DNA from: Humibacter sp. RRB41
GTDB lineage: Bacteria > Actinomycetota > Actinomycetes > Actinomycetales > Microbacteriaceae
NCBI RefSeq assembly: GCF_022761015.1
Contig: NZ_JAKWJQ010000003.1
Coordinates: 186,001 to 250,000, forward strand
Direction of reading: 5' to 3'
Length of the DNA: 64,000 nt
The notes beneath the pieces are model-generated. The model was given only the letters and a program-made list of their open reading frames with translations. It made no database searches and was not told the DNA's origin. A program made the translations under genes and the position numbers. The first letter of the stretch is position 1, and each line of letters starts with the position of its first letter. This document shows positions 1 to 9,147 of the stretch, one piece after another.

Positions 1-980
1 ACACCGTGCTGGCGTTCGCACGCACCGTCGACGTGATCACGTTCGACCACGAGCATGTGCCGCAGCCTGTGTTGCGCGCGCTGGTCGATGCCGGCATCCC
101 CGTGCATCCTGGTCCGGATGCGCTGCTTTATGCCCAGGACAAGCTGCTCATGAGAGCCAAGCTCTCCGAGCTCGGGTTGCCCGTGCCCGATTGGGCGGCC
201 GTCGAGACGCCGGCTCAGCTGGCGGACTTCCTCGCCGATCACGGTGACCGCGCCGTGGCGAAGACCGCGCGTGGCGGCTACGATGGCAAGGGCGTGCGCG
301 TCATCAGCACGCCGCACGACGTCGACGACTGGTTCACGGCGCTCGCCGAAGACGGGAACGGGGGAGCGCTGCTCGTCGAGGAACTCGTCGACTTCCGCCG
401 CGAATTAGCACAGCAGGTCGCCAGGCGGCCCTCCGGTGAGATCGTGGCGTGGCCAGTGGTGGAGACCGTGCAACGCGACGGCATCTGTGCCGAGGTCGTC
501 GCACCCGCCACGAACTCGGCAGGGCACGTCGCAGAGGTGAGTGAGGACATCGCCGTACGCATCGCCGACGGACTCGGTGTGACCGGGATGCTCGCGGTAG
601 AGCTGTTCGAGACCACCGACGACCGCGTTCTGGTCAACGAGCTCGCGATGCGTCCGCACAACAGCGGGCACTGGAGCATCGACGGGTCGACGACGAGCCA
701 GTTCGAGCAGCACCTGCGCGCCGTGCTCGACCTGCCGCTGGGAGCGACCGGCACCCTGCAGCCATGGGCGATGATGCTCAACGTGCTCGGGGGGCCAGAC
801 GGCGCGACGATGGTCGACCGGTACGAGAAGGCGATGAGCGAGCATCCGACCGCGAAGTTCCACAGCTACGACAAGGTGTCGCGCCCTGGTCGCAAGGTGG
901 GCCACGTCACCGTCTGCGGCGACGATCTCGATGAGGTGGCGTACCAGGCGCGTGGCGCAGCGGCGTTCTTCCAGGACTGA
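1..980 (+). CDS. purK: N5-carboxyaminoimidazole ribonucleotide synthase, 5' end outside window
   Basis: This is the C-terminal part of an ATP-grasp enzyme that carboxylates aminoimidazole ribonucleotide using ATP and bicarbonate in purine synthesis (cytosol). The reading frame is open to the window edge (first full codon at base 3). About 325 residues are visible against a usual 370-400, so some 50 N-terminal residues are missing. ATP-grasp features are visible ([25 protein letters not shown]) along with the family-typical [18 protein letters not shown] near the C-terminus. The next gene, purE, starts 17 bases downstream and encodes the following pathway step, which makes the call secure. Confidence 0.95.
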   Translation, partial: TVLAFARTVDVITFDHEHVPQPVLRALVDAGIPVHPGPDALLYAQDKLLMRAKLSELGLPVPDWAAVETPAQLADFLADHGDRAVAKTARGGYDGKGVRVISTPHDVDDWFTALAEDGNGGALLVEELVDFRRELAQQVARRPSGEIVAWPVVETVQRDGICAEVVAPATNSAGHVAEVSEDIAVRIADGLGVTGMLAVELFETTDDRVLVNELAMRPHNSGHWSIDGSTTSQFEQHLRAVLDLPLGATGTLQPWAMMLNVLGGPDGATMVDRYEKAMSEHPTAKFHSYDKVSRPGRKVGHVTVCGDDLDEVAYQARGAAAFFQD

Positions 981-984
981 GACC

Positions 985-990
985 TAGCCT
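985..990 (+). promoter_or_regulatory. -10-like TAGCCT before purE
   Basis: TAGCCT ends 7 bases before the purE ATG. Transcription from it would begin at or next to the start codon, giving a leaderless purE mRNA in addition to read-through from purK. The call rests on spacing shared with several other genes here; no -35 is evident. Confidence 0.3.
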
Positions 991-997
991 GGGATGC

Positions 998-1510
998 ATG
1001 CCCAGCGTGAACTCCCCGGCGTCCCCGCTCGTCTCGATCGTGATGGGGTCCGACTCCGACTGGGCCACCATGAAGGCGGCCGCGGAAGCTCTGACCGACT
1101 TCGACGTGCCGTTCGAGGTCGAGGTCGTCTCGGCGCATCGGACTCCGGAGAAGATGATCGCCTTCGGCAAGGATGCCTCCTCCCGCGGCATCAAAGTCAT
1201 CGTCGCGGGTGCAGGCGGTGCGGCTGCGCTGCCGGGCATGCTGGCATCCGTCACGACGCTTCCCGTCGTGGGTGTGCCGGTTCCGCTGGCCAAGCTCGAC
1301 GGCATGGATTCGCTGCTCTCGATCGTGCAGATGCCGGCCGGAATCCCCGTGGCCACGGTCGCGATCGGCGGCGCCAAGAATGCGGGCATTCTCGCGGCAC
1401 GCATCCTGAGCATCGGTGACGAGGCGCTCGCCGCCCGATTGGCCGACTACGCGGCCGGACTCATCGACCTCGTCGAACAGAAGAACGCGGACCTCAAAGC
1501 AGCGCTATGA
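998..1510 (+). CDS. purE: N5-carboxyaminoimidazole ribonucleotide mutase
   Basis: A 170-residue cytosolic enzyme that converts N5-CAIR to CAIR, the step after PurK. Family motifs are clear: an N-terminal nucleotide-binding loop (VMGSDSDW), SAHRTPEKM with the conserved catalytic His, [12 protein letters not shown], and the [26 protein letters not shown] stretch split around residue 100. Length is typical of the class I bacterial enzyme. It follows purK by 17 bases and its stop overlaps the next start (ATGA), so it is probably translationally coupled to the LCP gene. Confidence 0.97.
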   Translation: MPSVNSPASPLVSIVMGSDSDWATMKAAAEALTDFDVPFEVEVVSAHRTPEKMIAFGKDASSRGIKVIVAGAGGAAALPGMLASVTTLPVVGVPVPLAKLDGMDSLLSIVQMPAGIPVATVAIGGAKNAGILAARILSIGDEALAARLADYAAGLIDLVEQKNADLKAAL

Positions 1511-2862
1511 CGATCGCCAATCCGATCAGGTATCCCAACACCACGTCGCGTGACGTGATGACGCGGCGCGGCTGGTGGCTGGTCGCGCTCAACCTGCTGA
1601 TGCCCGGAAGCGTGCAAGCGCTCGCCGGGAACCGCAAGCTGGGCAGACTCGGCCTGATCAGCACGTTCCTGCTGTGGCTCGCGGCGATCGTGACCTTGAT
1701 CGTCTACATCGTGAAGCCGACGGCCGTCGTCGGGTTTTTCACCCAGACGCTCGCCCTCTTCGGCCTGCAGATCGTGCTCGCCCTCTACGCGATCCTCTGG
1801 GTCGTTCTGACGCTCGACACGCTGCGCCTGGTGCGGCTCGTCAAGGCACGCCCCTCTGCACGTGCGGGGATCGCCGCGTTCGCCGTTGTGCTGCTCGTCG
1901 CGGTGTCGGGTACCGCTGCGTACGGTGCTGTGCTGGCAGGCAGCGCCAGGGGTGCTCTGTCGGGCATCTTCTCCGCGAGCGCGTCGGTCGCCCCCGTCGA
2001 CGGGCGGTACAACATCATGCTGCTCGGCGGCGACGCGGGTCCGGGTCGCGACGGCATGCGGCCAGACAGCATGTCGGTGCTGAGCATCGACGCGAACACC
2101 GGGCAGGCGGTCTCGATCGGCGTTCCGCGCGATCTCGACCCCGTTCCGTTCAGCGACGGGTCGCCGATGCAGAAGATCTACCCGAACGGGTACGGGTACA
2201 ACGACACCTGCGACGTGGATGTCTGCCAGCTCAACTCCATCTACACGGAGGTCGAGCTCTACAAGCCGAAGCTCTACCCGAACGCGACGAAAGAGAACAG
2301 CCAACCCGGCATCGAGGCGATGCGCGATGCGCTCGAGGGGGTCACCGGGCTCAAGATCCAGTTCTTCGTGCTCATCGACATGGAGGGCTTCCAGCAGCTC
2401 GTCGACTCGCTCGGCGGTGTCACGATCGATGTGAAGGAGAAGCTGCCGATCGGCGGAGACGCCCAGGGGAACGGCGTGACCGGCTGGATCGAGCCAGGAG
2501 TGCAGCACATGAACGGCTACACGGCGCAGTGGTACGCGAGGTCGCGGGAGTCCACCAGCGACTACGACCGTATGGCCCGGCAGCGGATTCTCGAGGATGC
2601 CATTCTCAAGCAGTTCACGCCGATCAACGTCGCGACGAAATTCCAGGACATCGCCAAGGCGGGCCAGCAGGTGGTGAAGACCGATATACCGCAGTCGATG
2701 CTCGGCTACTTCGTCGATCTCGGGATGAAGACGCGCGCGCTGCCGGTGCAGAACGTGGAGTTGGTGCCGCCGACGGTCGATCCCGCGAACCCGGACTACG
2801 ACCAGATCCACTCGATGGTGCAGAAGGCGGTCAACCCTGTGACGTCGTCGCCGAAGCCGTAA
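1507..2862 (+). CDS. LytR-CpsA-Psr (LCP) family glycan-peptidoglycan ligase
   Basis: A 451-residue membrane-anchored protein. Three or four hydrophobic segments fill residues 15-155. The extracellular LCP domain follows, beginning near [21 protein letters not shown], with the Arg/Asp-rich pyrophosphate-binding pattern ([25 protein letters not shown]). LCP enzymes transfer lipid-linked glycans to peptidoglycan outside the membrane. It overlaps purE by four bases (ATGA) and sits at the edge of a very large glycan locus, so its likely job is wall attachment of the polymer made by the neighbouring genes. The exact glycan cannot be read from sequence. The multi-segment N-terminus is longer than the single anchor of classic LytR proteins. 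Confidence 0.9.
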   Translation: MTIANPIRYPNTTSRDVMTRRGWWLVALNLLMPGSVQALAGNRKLGRLGLISTFLLWLAAIVTLIVYIVKPTAVVGFFTQTLALFGLQIVLALYAILWVVLTLDTLRLVRLVKARPSARAGIAAFAVVLLVAVSGTAAYGAVLAGSARGALSGIFSASASVAPVDGRYNIMLLGGDAGPGRDGMRPDSMSVLSIDANTGQAVSIGVPRDLDPVPFSDGSPMQKIYPNGYGYNDTCDVDVCQLNSIYTEVELYKPKLYPNATKENSQPGIEAMRDALEGVTGLKIQFFVLIDMEGFQQLVDSLGGVTIDVKEKLPIGGDAQGNGVTGWIEPGVQHMNGYTAQWYARSRESTSDYDRMARQRILEDAILKQFTPINVATKFQDIAKAGQQVVKTDIPQSMLGYFVDLGMKTRALPVQNVELVPPTVDPANPDYDQIHSMVQKAVNPVTSSPKP

Positions 2863-2890
2863 CGCGTGCCGCCGCTGATCCGTTCGCAGG

Positions 2891-4546
2891 TCAGGGGCAG
2901 ACGCGCACGGTGCTGGCGACGCCGATCAACCGGATGTCACCACCGGTGGAGCGGATGGTGTTCCAGCCGTAGGAGAGCGTCACCGTGATCGGGCGGGCGA
3001 CCGCGGTGCCTTCGGTCAGCCCGTACTGGATCTGGGTCGCCCCTGACGCGAAGATGCTGGCATCCGATCCGAGATCGATATTGTTCGCTCCGGAAGGCGC
3101 CAATTCGCAGGTGCCGGTGTTCGCCGGCGCTTCCCGGGCCGCAGTGACATGGACGTCGAACGAGCTCTGCACGGTGAGAAGGGCGATCTCATCGTACGAG
3201 CCGGTCTTCAGCCATCCCTTGTCGACCATGCCCTCGAGCTCGCGCGCAGTCACCTGAGGGGCGTAGCGCGCAGCAGGCGCGAGGTTCGGATCGGTCGGTC
3301 CTTCACCTGATCGGATGAGGTGCATCGCCGCCGCGAACTCCTGACTCGTCTCGGCGACCTCTGAGGCCCTGGTCTGCAGGATGGGCAGTAGCTGAGTGAA
3401 GTTGTAGGCGACGAGCAGAGCGACCACCACGACGGAACCGACAACGGGCAGGTTCAGACGCTTTTGCAGCGCGGTCAGCGCGAGCATCCCCATCGGCAGC
3501 ATCAGCGCGGTGGTGAGAAAGACGTAGCGGGTCGACGTGGCGGCGTCGAGGTTGAGGCGGGAATACGCGGTCAGGGCGGCGAAGAGCACGGCGGCGAGTA
3601 GGCATGCGTACGCGGCCGTCCACTTTCTCGACGCGGACGGAAGACGGTAGATCGCCCAGATGACCATGACGCCGAAGGCCACGGCGCCGAGCGCGGCGAT
3701 GCCGACGAGGTTTCCCGTGCCGCCGGCCAGCATGCTGAGGACGTAGCCGGGCGCCTGCGTGAGGTACTGGAACAGGCCGCCCGCGTGGTAGTCGTTGCCC
3801 TTCGTGTGCAGGGCGACGACCACGAACCAGACGCCGTAGGCGACCGCACCCGGTACGAAGAGCGCGACAGTGCGCCAGAAACCTCGATAGACGATGCCGA
3901 CCACGGCGGCGCCGGCCAGCACGGGAAGCGAGGTCCCAGAGGTCGCCAGAGCGAGGATCGACAGCACGACGACGCCGATGGCCTCGCCGATGCCGAAGCG
4001 CTCCCTCATCAGAAGGAGCATGACGATCAACGAGAGTGCAGCGGCCCCGATGAAGCCGACCTGGAACGCCCAGAGCACGTTCTCACCGCCGGCGCCCAAG
4101 AAGCAGATGAGCGCGCTCGCGGTCGTGGCGATCCACGGTGCGACCCCCACCTTGAGCATGATGCGCCATACGAGGGTTGCCAGTCCCAGTTGTGCGACGA
4201 TCACACCGACGGCGAACGGCAGGAACAGGTTCAGACCGAACAGGCCGCGGATGCCCAGATACAGCAGCATCGGGACCGTGCTCCAGTGCCCGACATGGGG
4301 AGCCCAAATGCTCGGCTGGTCTGGTACGACGAAGCTCCAGTCGTCGTAGAAAAGCCCCTGATGACGCGACTCGTAGAGCAGGAACAGCGCAGCGACCACG
4401 AGGATCGCGTAGTGCACACCGCGGTAGCTCCGTAGCCAGATCAGCAGACCGCGGATGCGGCCGCGAGCGGCTGGAATCGACGATGGACCGTTTTCAGGCG
4501 TCTGTCTTGTGGCGGGCCCGTCGGGCACGTCGAGCTCGATGTTCAA
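2891..4546 (-). CDS. Polytopic membrane protein, GT-C glycosyltransferase-like
   Basis: A 551-residue protein with about ten hydrophobic helices and a C-terminal soluble domain (from about residue 420). The first loop carries FYDDWSFV, resembling the acidic motif of GT-C enzymes, which use polyprenyl-phosphate sugars on the outer membrane face. The final 130 residues hold two Cys and are probably extracytoplasmic. The start is uncertain: a stop lies just upstream in frame, leaving TTG at 4546 or GTG at 4528. It is the last gene of the minus-strand run that begins at 9059 and converges on the LCP gene 28 bases away. Acceptor and sugar are unknown. Confidence 0.6.
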   Translation of the reverse strand: MNIELDVPDGPATRQTPENGPSSIPAARGRIRGLLIWLRSYRGVHYAILVVAALFLLYESRHQGLFYDDWSFVVPDQPSIWAPHVGHWSTVPMLLYLGIRGLFGLNLFLPFAVGVIVAQLGLATLVWRIMLKVGVAPWIATTASALICFLGAGGENVLWAFQVGFIGAAALSLIVMLLLMRERFGIGEAIGVVVLSILALATSGTSLPVLAGAAVVGIVYRGFWRTVALFVPGAVAYGVWFVVVALHTKGNDYHAGGLFQYLTQAPGYVLSMLAGGTGNLVGIAALGAVAFGVMVIWAIYRLPSASRKWTAAYACLLAAVLFAALTAYSRLNLDAATSTRYVFLTTALMLPMGMLALTALQKRLNLPVVGSVVVVALLVAYNFTQLLPILQTRASEVAETSQEFAAAMHLIRSGEGPTDPNLAPAARYAPQVTARELEGMVDKGWLKTGSYDEIALLTVQSSFDVHVTAAREAPANTGTCELAPSGANNIDLGSDASIFASGATQIQYGLTEGTAVARPITVTLSYGWNTIRSTGGDIRLIGVASTVRVCP

Positions 4547-4642
4547 TCACGTCCATCCGTCGGTTTTCTGATCGTCGTGTCACAAGAATAGTGGTCGATT
4601 GTGGCCGGCGATCCGCGGTGCCGGCCGGCGGTTCCGGACGGC

Positions 4643-6031
4643 TCATCGGGCCCGGAGTCCCGCGCATGGCAGCTCGTGAAGCCAGTGCGGGGCGAACTGT
4701 GCCGTGAACGTCTTGGCCCCCTCGACATCGCAGGTCGTGTGCGCCGCTGCGAGTTGCGATGCGAAGGTCGGGCTGCCTTCCCTCCCATCGGCGGTATCGA
4801 TCGAGGAGGCGGAAGCCACCAGCGCGATCACGATCACGACGGCGACGGCGGCGACGCGAACGGGCCTGCGACCTGATCGGGCGATGAGTTGGTCGAGTCC
4901 GCTCAGAGCGCCGATGACGAACAACAATGCGGGAGCGACGGCGTAGCGCAGACCGAAGGTGAGGCCAGACGCCGCCAGGTCGGTCCACGCGAAGAACTCG
5001 GAGAAACCGTAAAGCGCGATCGAGAGCACGATGAAGGTCAGGCTCCAGACGCGCTGTCGTGCCCACAGTGCGATCGACGCCACCAACACTCCCACGACGA
5101 TGATCACGAGGTAGATGTCCAGCGGCTGAAAATGGGCGACCACGTACGCGGTTACCCGAGTTCCCATGGTGGTGAGCTCGGGTGCGCGCCTGACCCACAG
5201 GTCGAGAAGGTTGCCGGGGGTCGGAATCGTGGAAGTCACGGATGCCCGCGTCCCACCCATATGCGGTGCGAGCACGACGAATGTGAGCTGGACGACATAA
5301 GCGGCGGCGAAAATGCCGGCGCGCAGCTTGGAGGCCGGCTCGGGATAGACGAAGAGGCGAACCGCGGCGAGGGGCAGGAGGTAGAGGGAGAGCGGGTCGC
5401 TGAGTATCGCCAGAACGACGATGACGGTCCCCGAAACGCGCATCAGGCGACTCGGCGTTCGCGACAGGAGCGCTACCGCCGCTGCCGCGAGGAAGTACCA
5501 ATGAAGGTTTGCGAGGTTGCCGTTGGTCTCGGGCACTCCGACCGGGAGCCCGACGAACGCCAGCCATACGAGAGCGGCGATGGCGACGCTCACGAAGCGA
5601 TCGCGAACCGCGAAGAACACGAAAGTTCCGAGGAGCGCGACCACCGCGCACGCCGCGATGGTGAAGCCCGTGGCGACCGCCGAGGCGGGCACCGTGGCGC
5701 CGATCACCATCGCGACAAGGCGCGGCGCCACGTGCAGATAGCCCTGATAGGGCTGGAACAGATCGAACGCTGTGGCTGGGGACCAGGCGCCGTGCAGAAA
5801 CACACTGCCGTCTTCGGCCCACAGAATTCCCCACTGCGATGGCGGAATGTGGAACGCGCCGATCAGCGTTCCGACGACGACCAGCAGACCGGCGAGAACT
5901 CCCTTTCCGCGGAGTGTGGATGGCGCCGTCGATCCCGGCCCTGGCGCGAACAATCGTGTCCTCAACCAGTGTTCGGCCTCGCCGACGGACCGGCGCGCAG
6001 TGAGGCCGGCCGCCCCGGATGAGGGAGCCAT
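4643..6031 (-). CDS. Polytopic membrane protein, GT-C glycosyltransferase-like
   Basis: A 462-residue multi-helix protein. After a roughly 45-residue basic N-terminus, a helix is followed by a loop with WAEDGSVFL, an acidic first-loop motif like that of the next gene's FYDDW. Hydrophobic helices continue to about residue 410, then a short C-terminal tail with two Cys. It lies 18 bases after the epimerase gene, in the same operon direction. Known GT-C proteins move sugar from polyprenyl phosphate to an extracytoplasmic acceptor; that role is inferred from topology and neighbours. No clear Shine-Dalgarno precedes ATG 6031, consistent with read-through translation. Confidence 0.6.
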   Translation of the reverse strand: MAPSSGAAGLTARRSVGEAEHWLRTRLFAPGPGSTAPSTLRGKGVLAGLLVVVGTLIGAFHIPPSQWGILWAEDGSVFLHGAWSPATAFDLFQPYQGYLHVAPRLVAMVIGATVPASAVATGFTIAACAVVALLGTFVFFAVRDRFVSVAIAALVWLAFVGLPVGVPETNGNLANLHWYFLAAAAVALLSRTPSRLMRVSGTVIVVLAILSDPLSLYLLPLAAVRLFVYPEPASKLRAGIFAAAYVVQLTFVVLAPHMGGTRASVTSTIPTPGNLLDLWVRRAPELTTMGTRVTAYVVAHFQPLDIYLVIIVVGVLVASIALWARQRVWSLTFIVLSIALYGFSEFFAWTDLAASGLTFGLRYAVAPALLFVIGALSGLDQLIARSGRRPVRVAAVAVVIVIALVASASSIDTADGREGSPTFASQLAAAHTTCDVEGAKTFTAQFAPHWLHELPCAGLRAR

Positions 6032-6049
6032 GAGCTGAAGCGGGCCCTG

Positions 6050-7078
6050 TTAGATGTTGCCCTCGGCGACCGCATTCCGGATCCACGGGATGACCTCGTC
6101 GAGCATCTCGTCCAGGGTGGTCGTCGCCTCGAACCCGAGTACTTCCTTGGCCTTGGAGACGTCGGGGACACGCTTCTGCACGTCGTGCTCGAAGCCCGGG
6201 TCGTTGACCAGGCGCAGCGGGACATCCGGTCCGTTGATCTTGTGCCAGATCACGTCGGCGAGCTCCGTGACCGTGTGGCCTTCGGCGGTGGAGATATTGA
6301 AGTCGTTGTTGTACGCGGCGCTGTGCTCCAGGCTCAGCACGATTCCACGGGCGAGGTCACCGCCGTAGGTGTAGTGCCGGATCTGGTCGCCGTCTCCCAG
6401 GATGTGCAGCGGGTCCTGGCCCTTCAGGACCTTCTGCACCAGGTCGGGCACGACGTGGCTCATGGCGAGCTTGACGTTGCCGGAGTTGATCTCCACGTCG
6501 CCGAGGGCTCGTGATTCTCCGATGCCGACGCAGTTGAAGGGGCGCAGGATCGTGTACGGCAACTGGTACTGATCCCAGGCGGCGCGAGCGAAGTACTCGA
6601 CCGCGAGCTTCTGGAAGCCGTACGACGAAAGCGGCGGAGGAACGAGGCGCTCGTCGCCTTCTTTGCTCGGCCAGCGGTCGGTCGACTCGAACACCATCGA
6701 CGACGACATGTAGGTGACCTTCTGCAGTCGCCCGGTGTTCTTGCGCGCTGCGATCGCGGCATCGACCGAGGAGGCGATGATGCGCTCGTTCTGGGCGATC
6801 AGGTCGTACGCGTAGGTATGGAAGTACGAGATGCCGCCGATCAGCGCCGCGCCGGCGATGAAGTGATCGACGTCGGAGAGCAGCTCGGTCATCAGCTCGG
6901 TGTCTTGTACATCACCGACGACGAGCTTGTAGCCCGGGTTGTCGTCGTACGACTTCTTCACTTCGCCGTACTTGGAGTAGTTGTCGACCCCGACAACGTC
7001 GTAGCCCTTCGACAGAAGCTCCTCGACGATGTAACCGCCGATGAAACCGCTCGATCCGGTGACCAAAACTTTCGTCAT
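6050..7078 (-). CDS. NAD-dependent sugar epimerase/dehydratase (extended SDR)
   Basis: A 342-residue cytosolic protein with the extended-SDR NAD-binding motif TGSSGFIGGY at residues 7-16. The catalytic Ser region is YMSSSMVFES, and the Tyr-Lys pair appears as YGFQK. Substrates of this family are nucleotide sugars; the specific reaction (epimerase or dehydratase) cannot be read directly. The start overlaps the upstream GT2 stop by one base (TAATG). Together with the dehydrogenase and GT2 upstream it forms a small sugar-making and sugar-loading operon. Confidence 0.85.
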   Translation of the reverse strand: MTKVLVTGSSGFIGGYIVEELLSKGYDVVGVDNYSKYGEVKKSYDDNPGYKLVVGDVQDTELMTELLSDVDHFIAGAALIGGISYFHTYAYDLIAQNERIIASSVDAAIAARKNTGRLQKVTYMSSSMVFESTDRWPSKEGDERLVPPPLSSYGFQKLAVEYFARAAWDQYQLPYTILRPFNCVGIGESRALGDVEINSGNVKLAMSHVVPDLVQKVLKGQDPLHILGDGDQIRHYTYGGDLARGIVLSLEHSAAYNNDFNISTAEGHTVTELADVIWHKINGPDVPLRLVNDPGFEHDVQKRVPDVSKAKEVLGFEATTTLDEMLDEVIPWIRNAVAEGNI

Positions 7079-7845
7079 TACGTGTTGTCCTTCATCTCGA
7101 CGTTCTGGGATTTGGCCTTCAGCTCATCCAGGGTGAGCTCTGGGCCATAGGCGAAGCGGTACCAGCGGAGGTACTTCGGTATCCACTTGCCAAGCTGGAA
7201 GTTCGACTGGCCGACCGTGCGATCGAGCCAGATCGTGGGAATCTCGGCGACCGGCCGACGCAGTCGTTTCGCCTTCGCGGTGAGTTCGAGGCCGATCTCG
7301 AACCCGTCCCGGCTGTCGATGCCCACCTCGCGGACGAACTCGCTGTTGTAGGCCTTGAACGAGTTGGTCGCATCGCGCGTGCCGATTCCGCACCAGAAGT
7401 GCAGCGATTTACCTGCCGTGCGCGAGAGGAACGACTTCAGTCGTGGGCCCCCGACCTGTTGCCCGCCGGCCATGTACCTGGATGCCGCTGCGACGACGAC
7501 GCCGCGTTCGACAAGCCGTACGAGGTCGTCGATCTGCCGTGGGTCGTCGCATCCGTCGGCCATCGTGACCACTGTGGTGCTCGCCGTTGCGTGGTCGATG
7601 CCGAAGCGAATGGCATTCGCGGGTCCGCGGCCATAGTCATTGATCGCGATCGATACCCGCGAGTTCGTCTCGTGAATGCGGTTCACGGGCTCGACGGTGG
7701 TGTCGGTCGGGGTGTCGACGACGACCAGCACCTCGTAGTCGAGCGTGACGGCCTCGACGATTCGTTCCAGCCCGGGAACGATCGCGCTTCCCTCGTTGTA
7801 GGCGGGGATGACGATCGAGACCCGTGGGTTCGCGGACTTCGTCAC
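7078..7845 (-). CDS. Family 2 glycosyltransferase, polyprenyl-phosphate sugar synthase-like
   Basis: A 255-residue GT-A enzyme beginning SIVIPAYNEGSAI. A nucleotide-binding Asp region (LVVVDTPTDTT) is followed by GRGPANAIRFG and MADGCDDPRQ, the order seen in dolichol/polyprenyl-phosphate sugar transferases. There is no C-terminal membrane pair, so it is probably membrane-associated from the cytosol. I chose GTG 7845 because it overlaps the upstream stop by four bases (GTGA) and immediately precedes the conserved first strand. It probably supplies a lipid-linked sugar to the GT-C-like proteins downstream (inference). Confidence 0.85.
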   Translation of the reverse strand: MTKSANPRVSIVIPAYNEGSAIVPGLERIVEAVTLDYEVLVVVDTPTDTTVEPVNRIHETNSRVSIAINDYGRGPANAIRFGIDHATASTTVVTMADGCDDPRQIDDLVRLVERGVVVAAASRYMAGGQQVGGPRLKSFLSRTAGKSLHFWCGIGTRDATNSFKAYNSEFVREVGIDSRDGFEIGLELTAKAKRLRRPVAEIPTIWLDRTVGQSNFQLGKWIPKYLRWYRFAYGPELTLDELKAKSQNVEMKDNT

Positions 7846-9059
7846 ACTCGCACCCCGTCGCCGAGAAGATTCCAGATGTCGGCGACGGGCTTTTCGGTGC
7901 GAACACCGCGGTATTCCGCATGCGGAGTGGCGATGACGAGGATGTCTGCCTTGGCGAGCACGGCATCCAGCGGCAGAAGAGTGTCGTCGGTCTCCTCGGT
8001 GACGTACGGATCGGTCGCGATGACCGCCTTCGCCTTGAACTTCAGCACGCGGCGCAGCTTGTACGACAGGCTGGAACGAATGTCGTCCGAGCCCGCCTTG
8101 AACGCCATTCCGAGGATGCCCACCGTGAGGTTCTCGAGGTCGTACGACTTCTCGAGCTGCGTGACCACGTACAGCGGGAGACCTTCGTTGACCAGCATGG
8201 CGGAGTGGCCGAGCGAGAACTTGTTGTCGCTGAAGGCGGCGAGCTGCATGGTGTCCTTGAACAGGCACGGGCCGGCAGCGAATCCGGCACCAGGCATGTC
8301 CTGAGCACGCGGATAGTCGTGCGTGAGGCCCTTGCGGATGCGCTCGAAGTCCAGGCCACGATCGTTGGCCATCATGTAGAACTGGTTCGCCGCGGCGAAC
8401 TTGATGTACCGCCACGTGTTCGTGAAGAGCTTGGCCAGTTCGGCTTCCTCCGGCTCGAGGTCGACGATCTCGTCCGTCAGCGTCGAAAACAGTTCCGCCG
8501 CGCGTCTGCGGCCTTCTTCGGAATGCGACGAGACGATCTGCGGAAGCGAGAAGAGCTCCTCCATCGCCTTGTGTTCCGCGATGCGTTCAGGGCAGAACGC
8601 CACCTCGATGTCGAGGCCGAGATCTGCGATGGTGCGCTCGACAAGAGCCGTGACGCCCGGGTAGACGGTGCTGCGCAGAATGAGGAGCTGACCGCTCCTG
8701 AAATAGTCGCTCGAGGCGAAGAGCGCCTCGGGAATGGCGTTCGGGTCGGGGTTCAGATGCTCGTCCACCGGGGTGCCGATCACGACGACGACGTTGCGCG
8801 CCGTGGCGACGACTGCAGGATCGGTGGAGGCTGTCAGCCTGCCGGCATCGATCGCCTTGCGGAGCACCGGCTGTGCGCCCGGTTCGCTGAACGGCAGTTC
8901 CCCACGAAGGATCGTCTCGACGGTGGTCGCGTTGATGTCGTAGACCACTGTTCTCGAACCGCGGTCCGCCAGGGCGATGGCGAGCGGGAGCCCCACGTGG
9001 CCGCCGCCGCCGATGACCACGACGTCGTTCTCAAAAGTGTCAGCCAAGACGGATCCCAT
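7842..9059 (-). CDS. UDP-sugar dehydrogenase (UDP-Glc/UDP-ManNAc type)
   Basis: A 405-residue NAD-dependent enzyme that oxidises C6 of a nucleotide sugar to a uronic acid. It has an N-terminal Rossmann motif (VIGGGGHVGLPLA) and a central domain with FCPERIAEHKAM. The catalytic Cys is in GFAAGPCLFKDT, and the C-terminal domain contains GILGMAFKAGSDDIR. I chose ATG 9059 rather than an in-frame upstream codon because the Rossmann strand begins ten residues later. It is the first gene of the minus-strand operon. The exact substrate is not decidable by eye. Confidence 0.85.
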   Translation of the reverse strand: MGSVLADTFENDVVVIGGGGHVGLPLAIALADRGSRTVVYDINATTVETILRGELPFSEPGAQPVLRKAIDAGRLTASTDPAVVATARNVVVVIGTPVDEHLNPDPNAIPEALFASSDYFRSGQLLILRSTVYPGVTALVERTIADLGLDIEVAFCPERIAEHKAMEELFSLPQIVSSHSEEGRRRAAELFSTLTDEIVDLEPEEAELAKLFTNTWRYIKFAAANQFYMMANDRGLDFERIRKGLTHDYPRAQDMPGAGFAAGPCLFKDTMQLAAFSDNKFSLGHSAMLVNEGLPLYVVTQLEKSYDLENLTVGILGMAFKAGSDDIRSSLSYKLRRVLKFKAKAVIATDPYVTEETDDTLLPLDAVLAKADILVIATPHAEYRGVRTEKPVADIWNLLGDGVRV

Positions 9060-9147
9060 CAAGTCGGGGGAAGGGTAGAGCCAGTCAAGAATATCGGCTC
9101 GCAGCCGATGCCTAGACCACGCCAAGCTCGGGGCTCATCGCGTGTGA

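Noticed and set aside
1447-2811. Long open frame on the minus strand across the LCP gene
   Set aside because: Arg/His/Asp-rich sequence without domains, exactly antisense to a clear gene; a typical by-product of high GC third positions.
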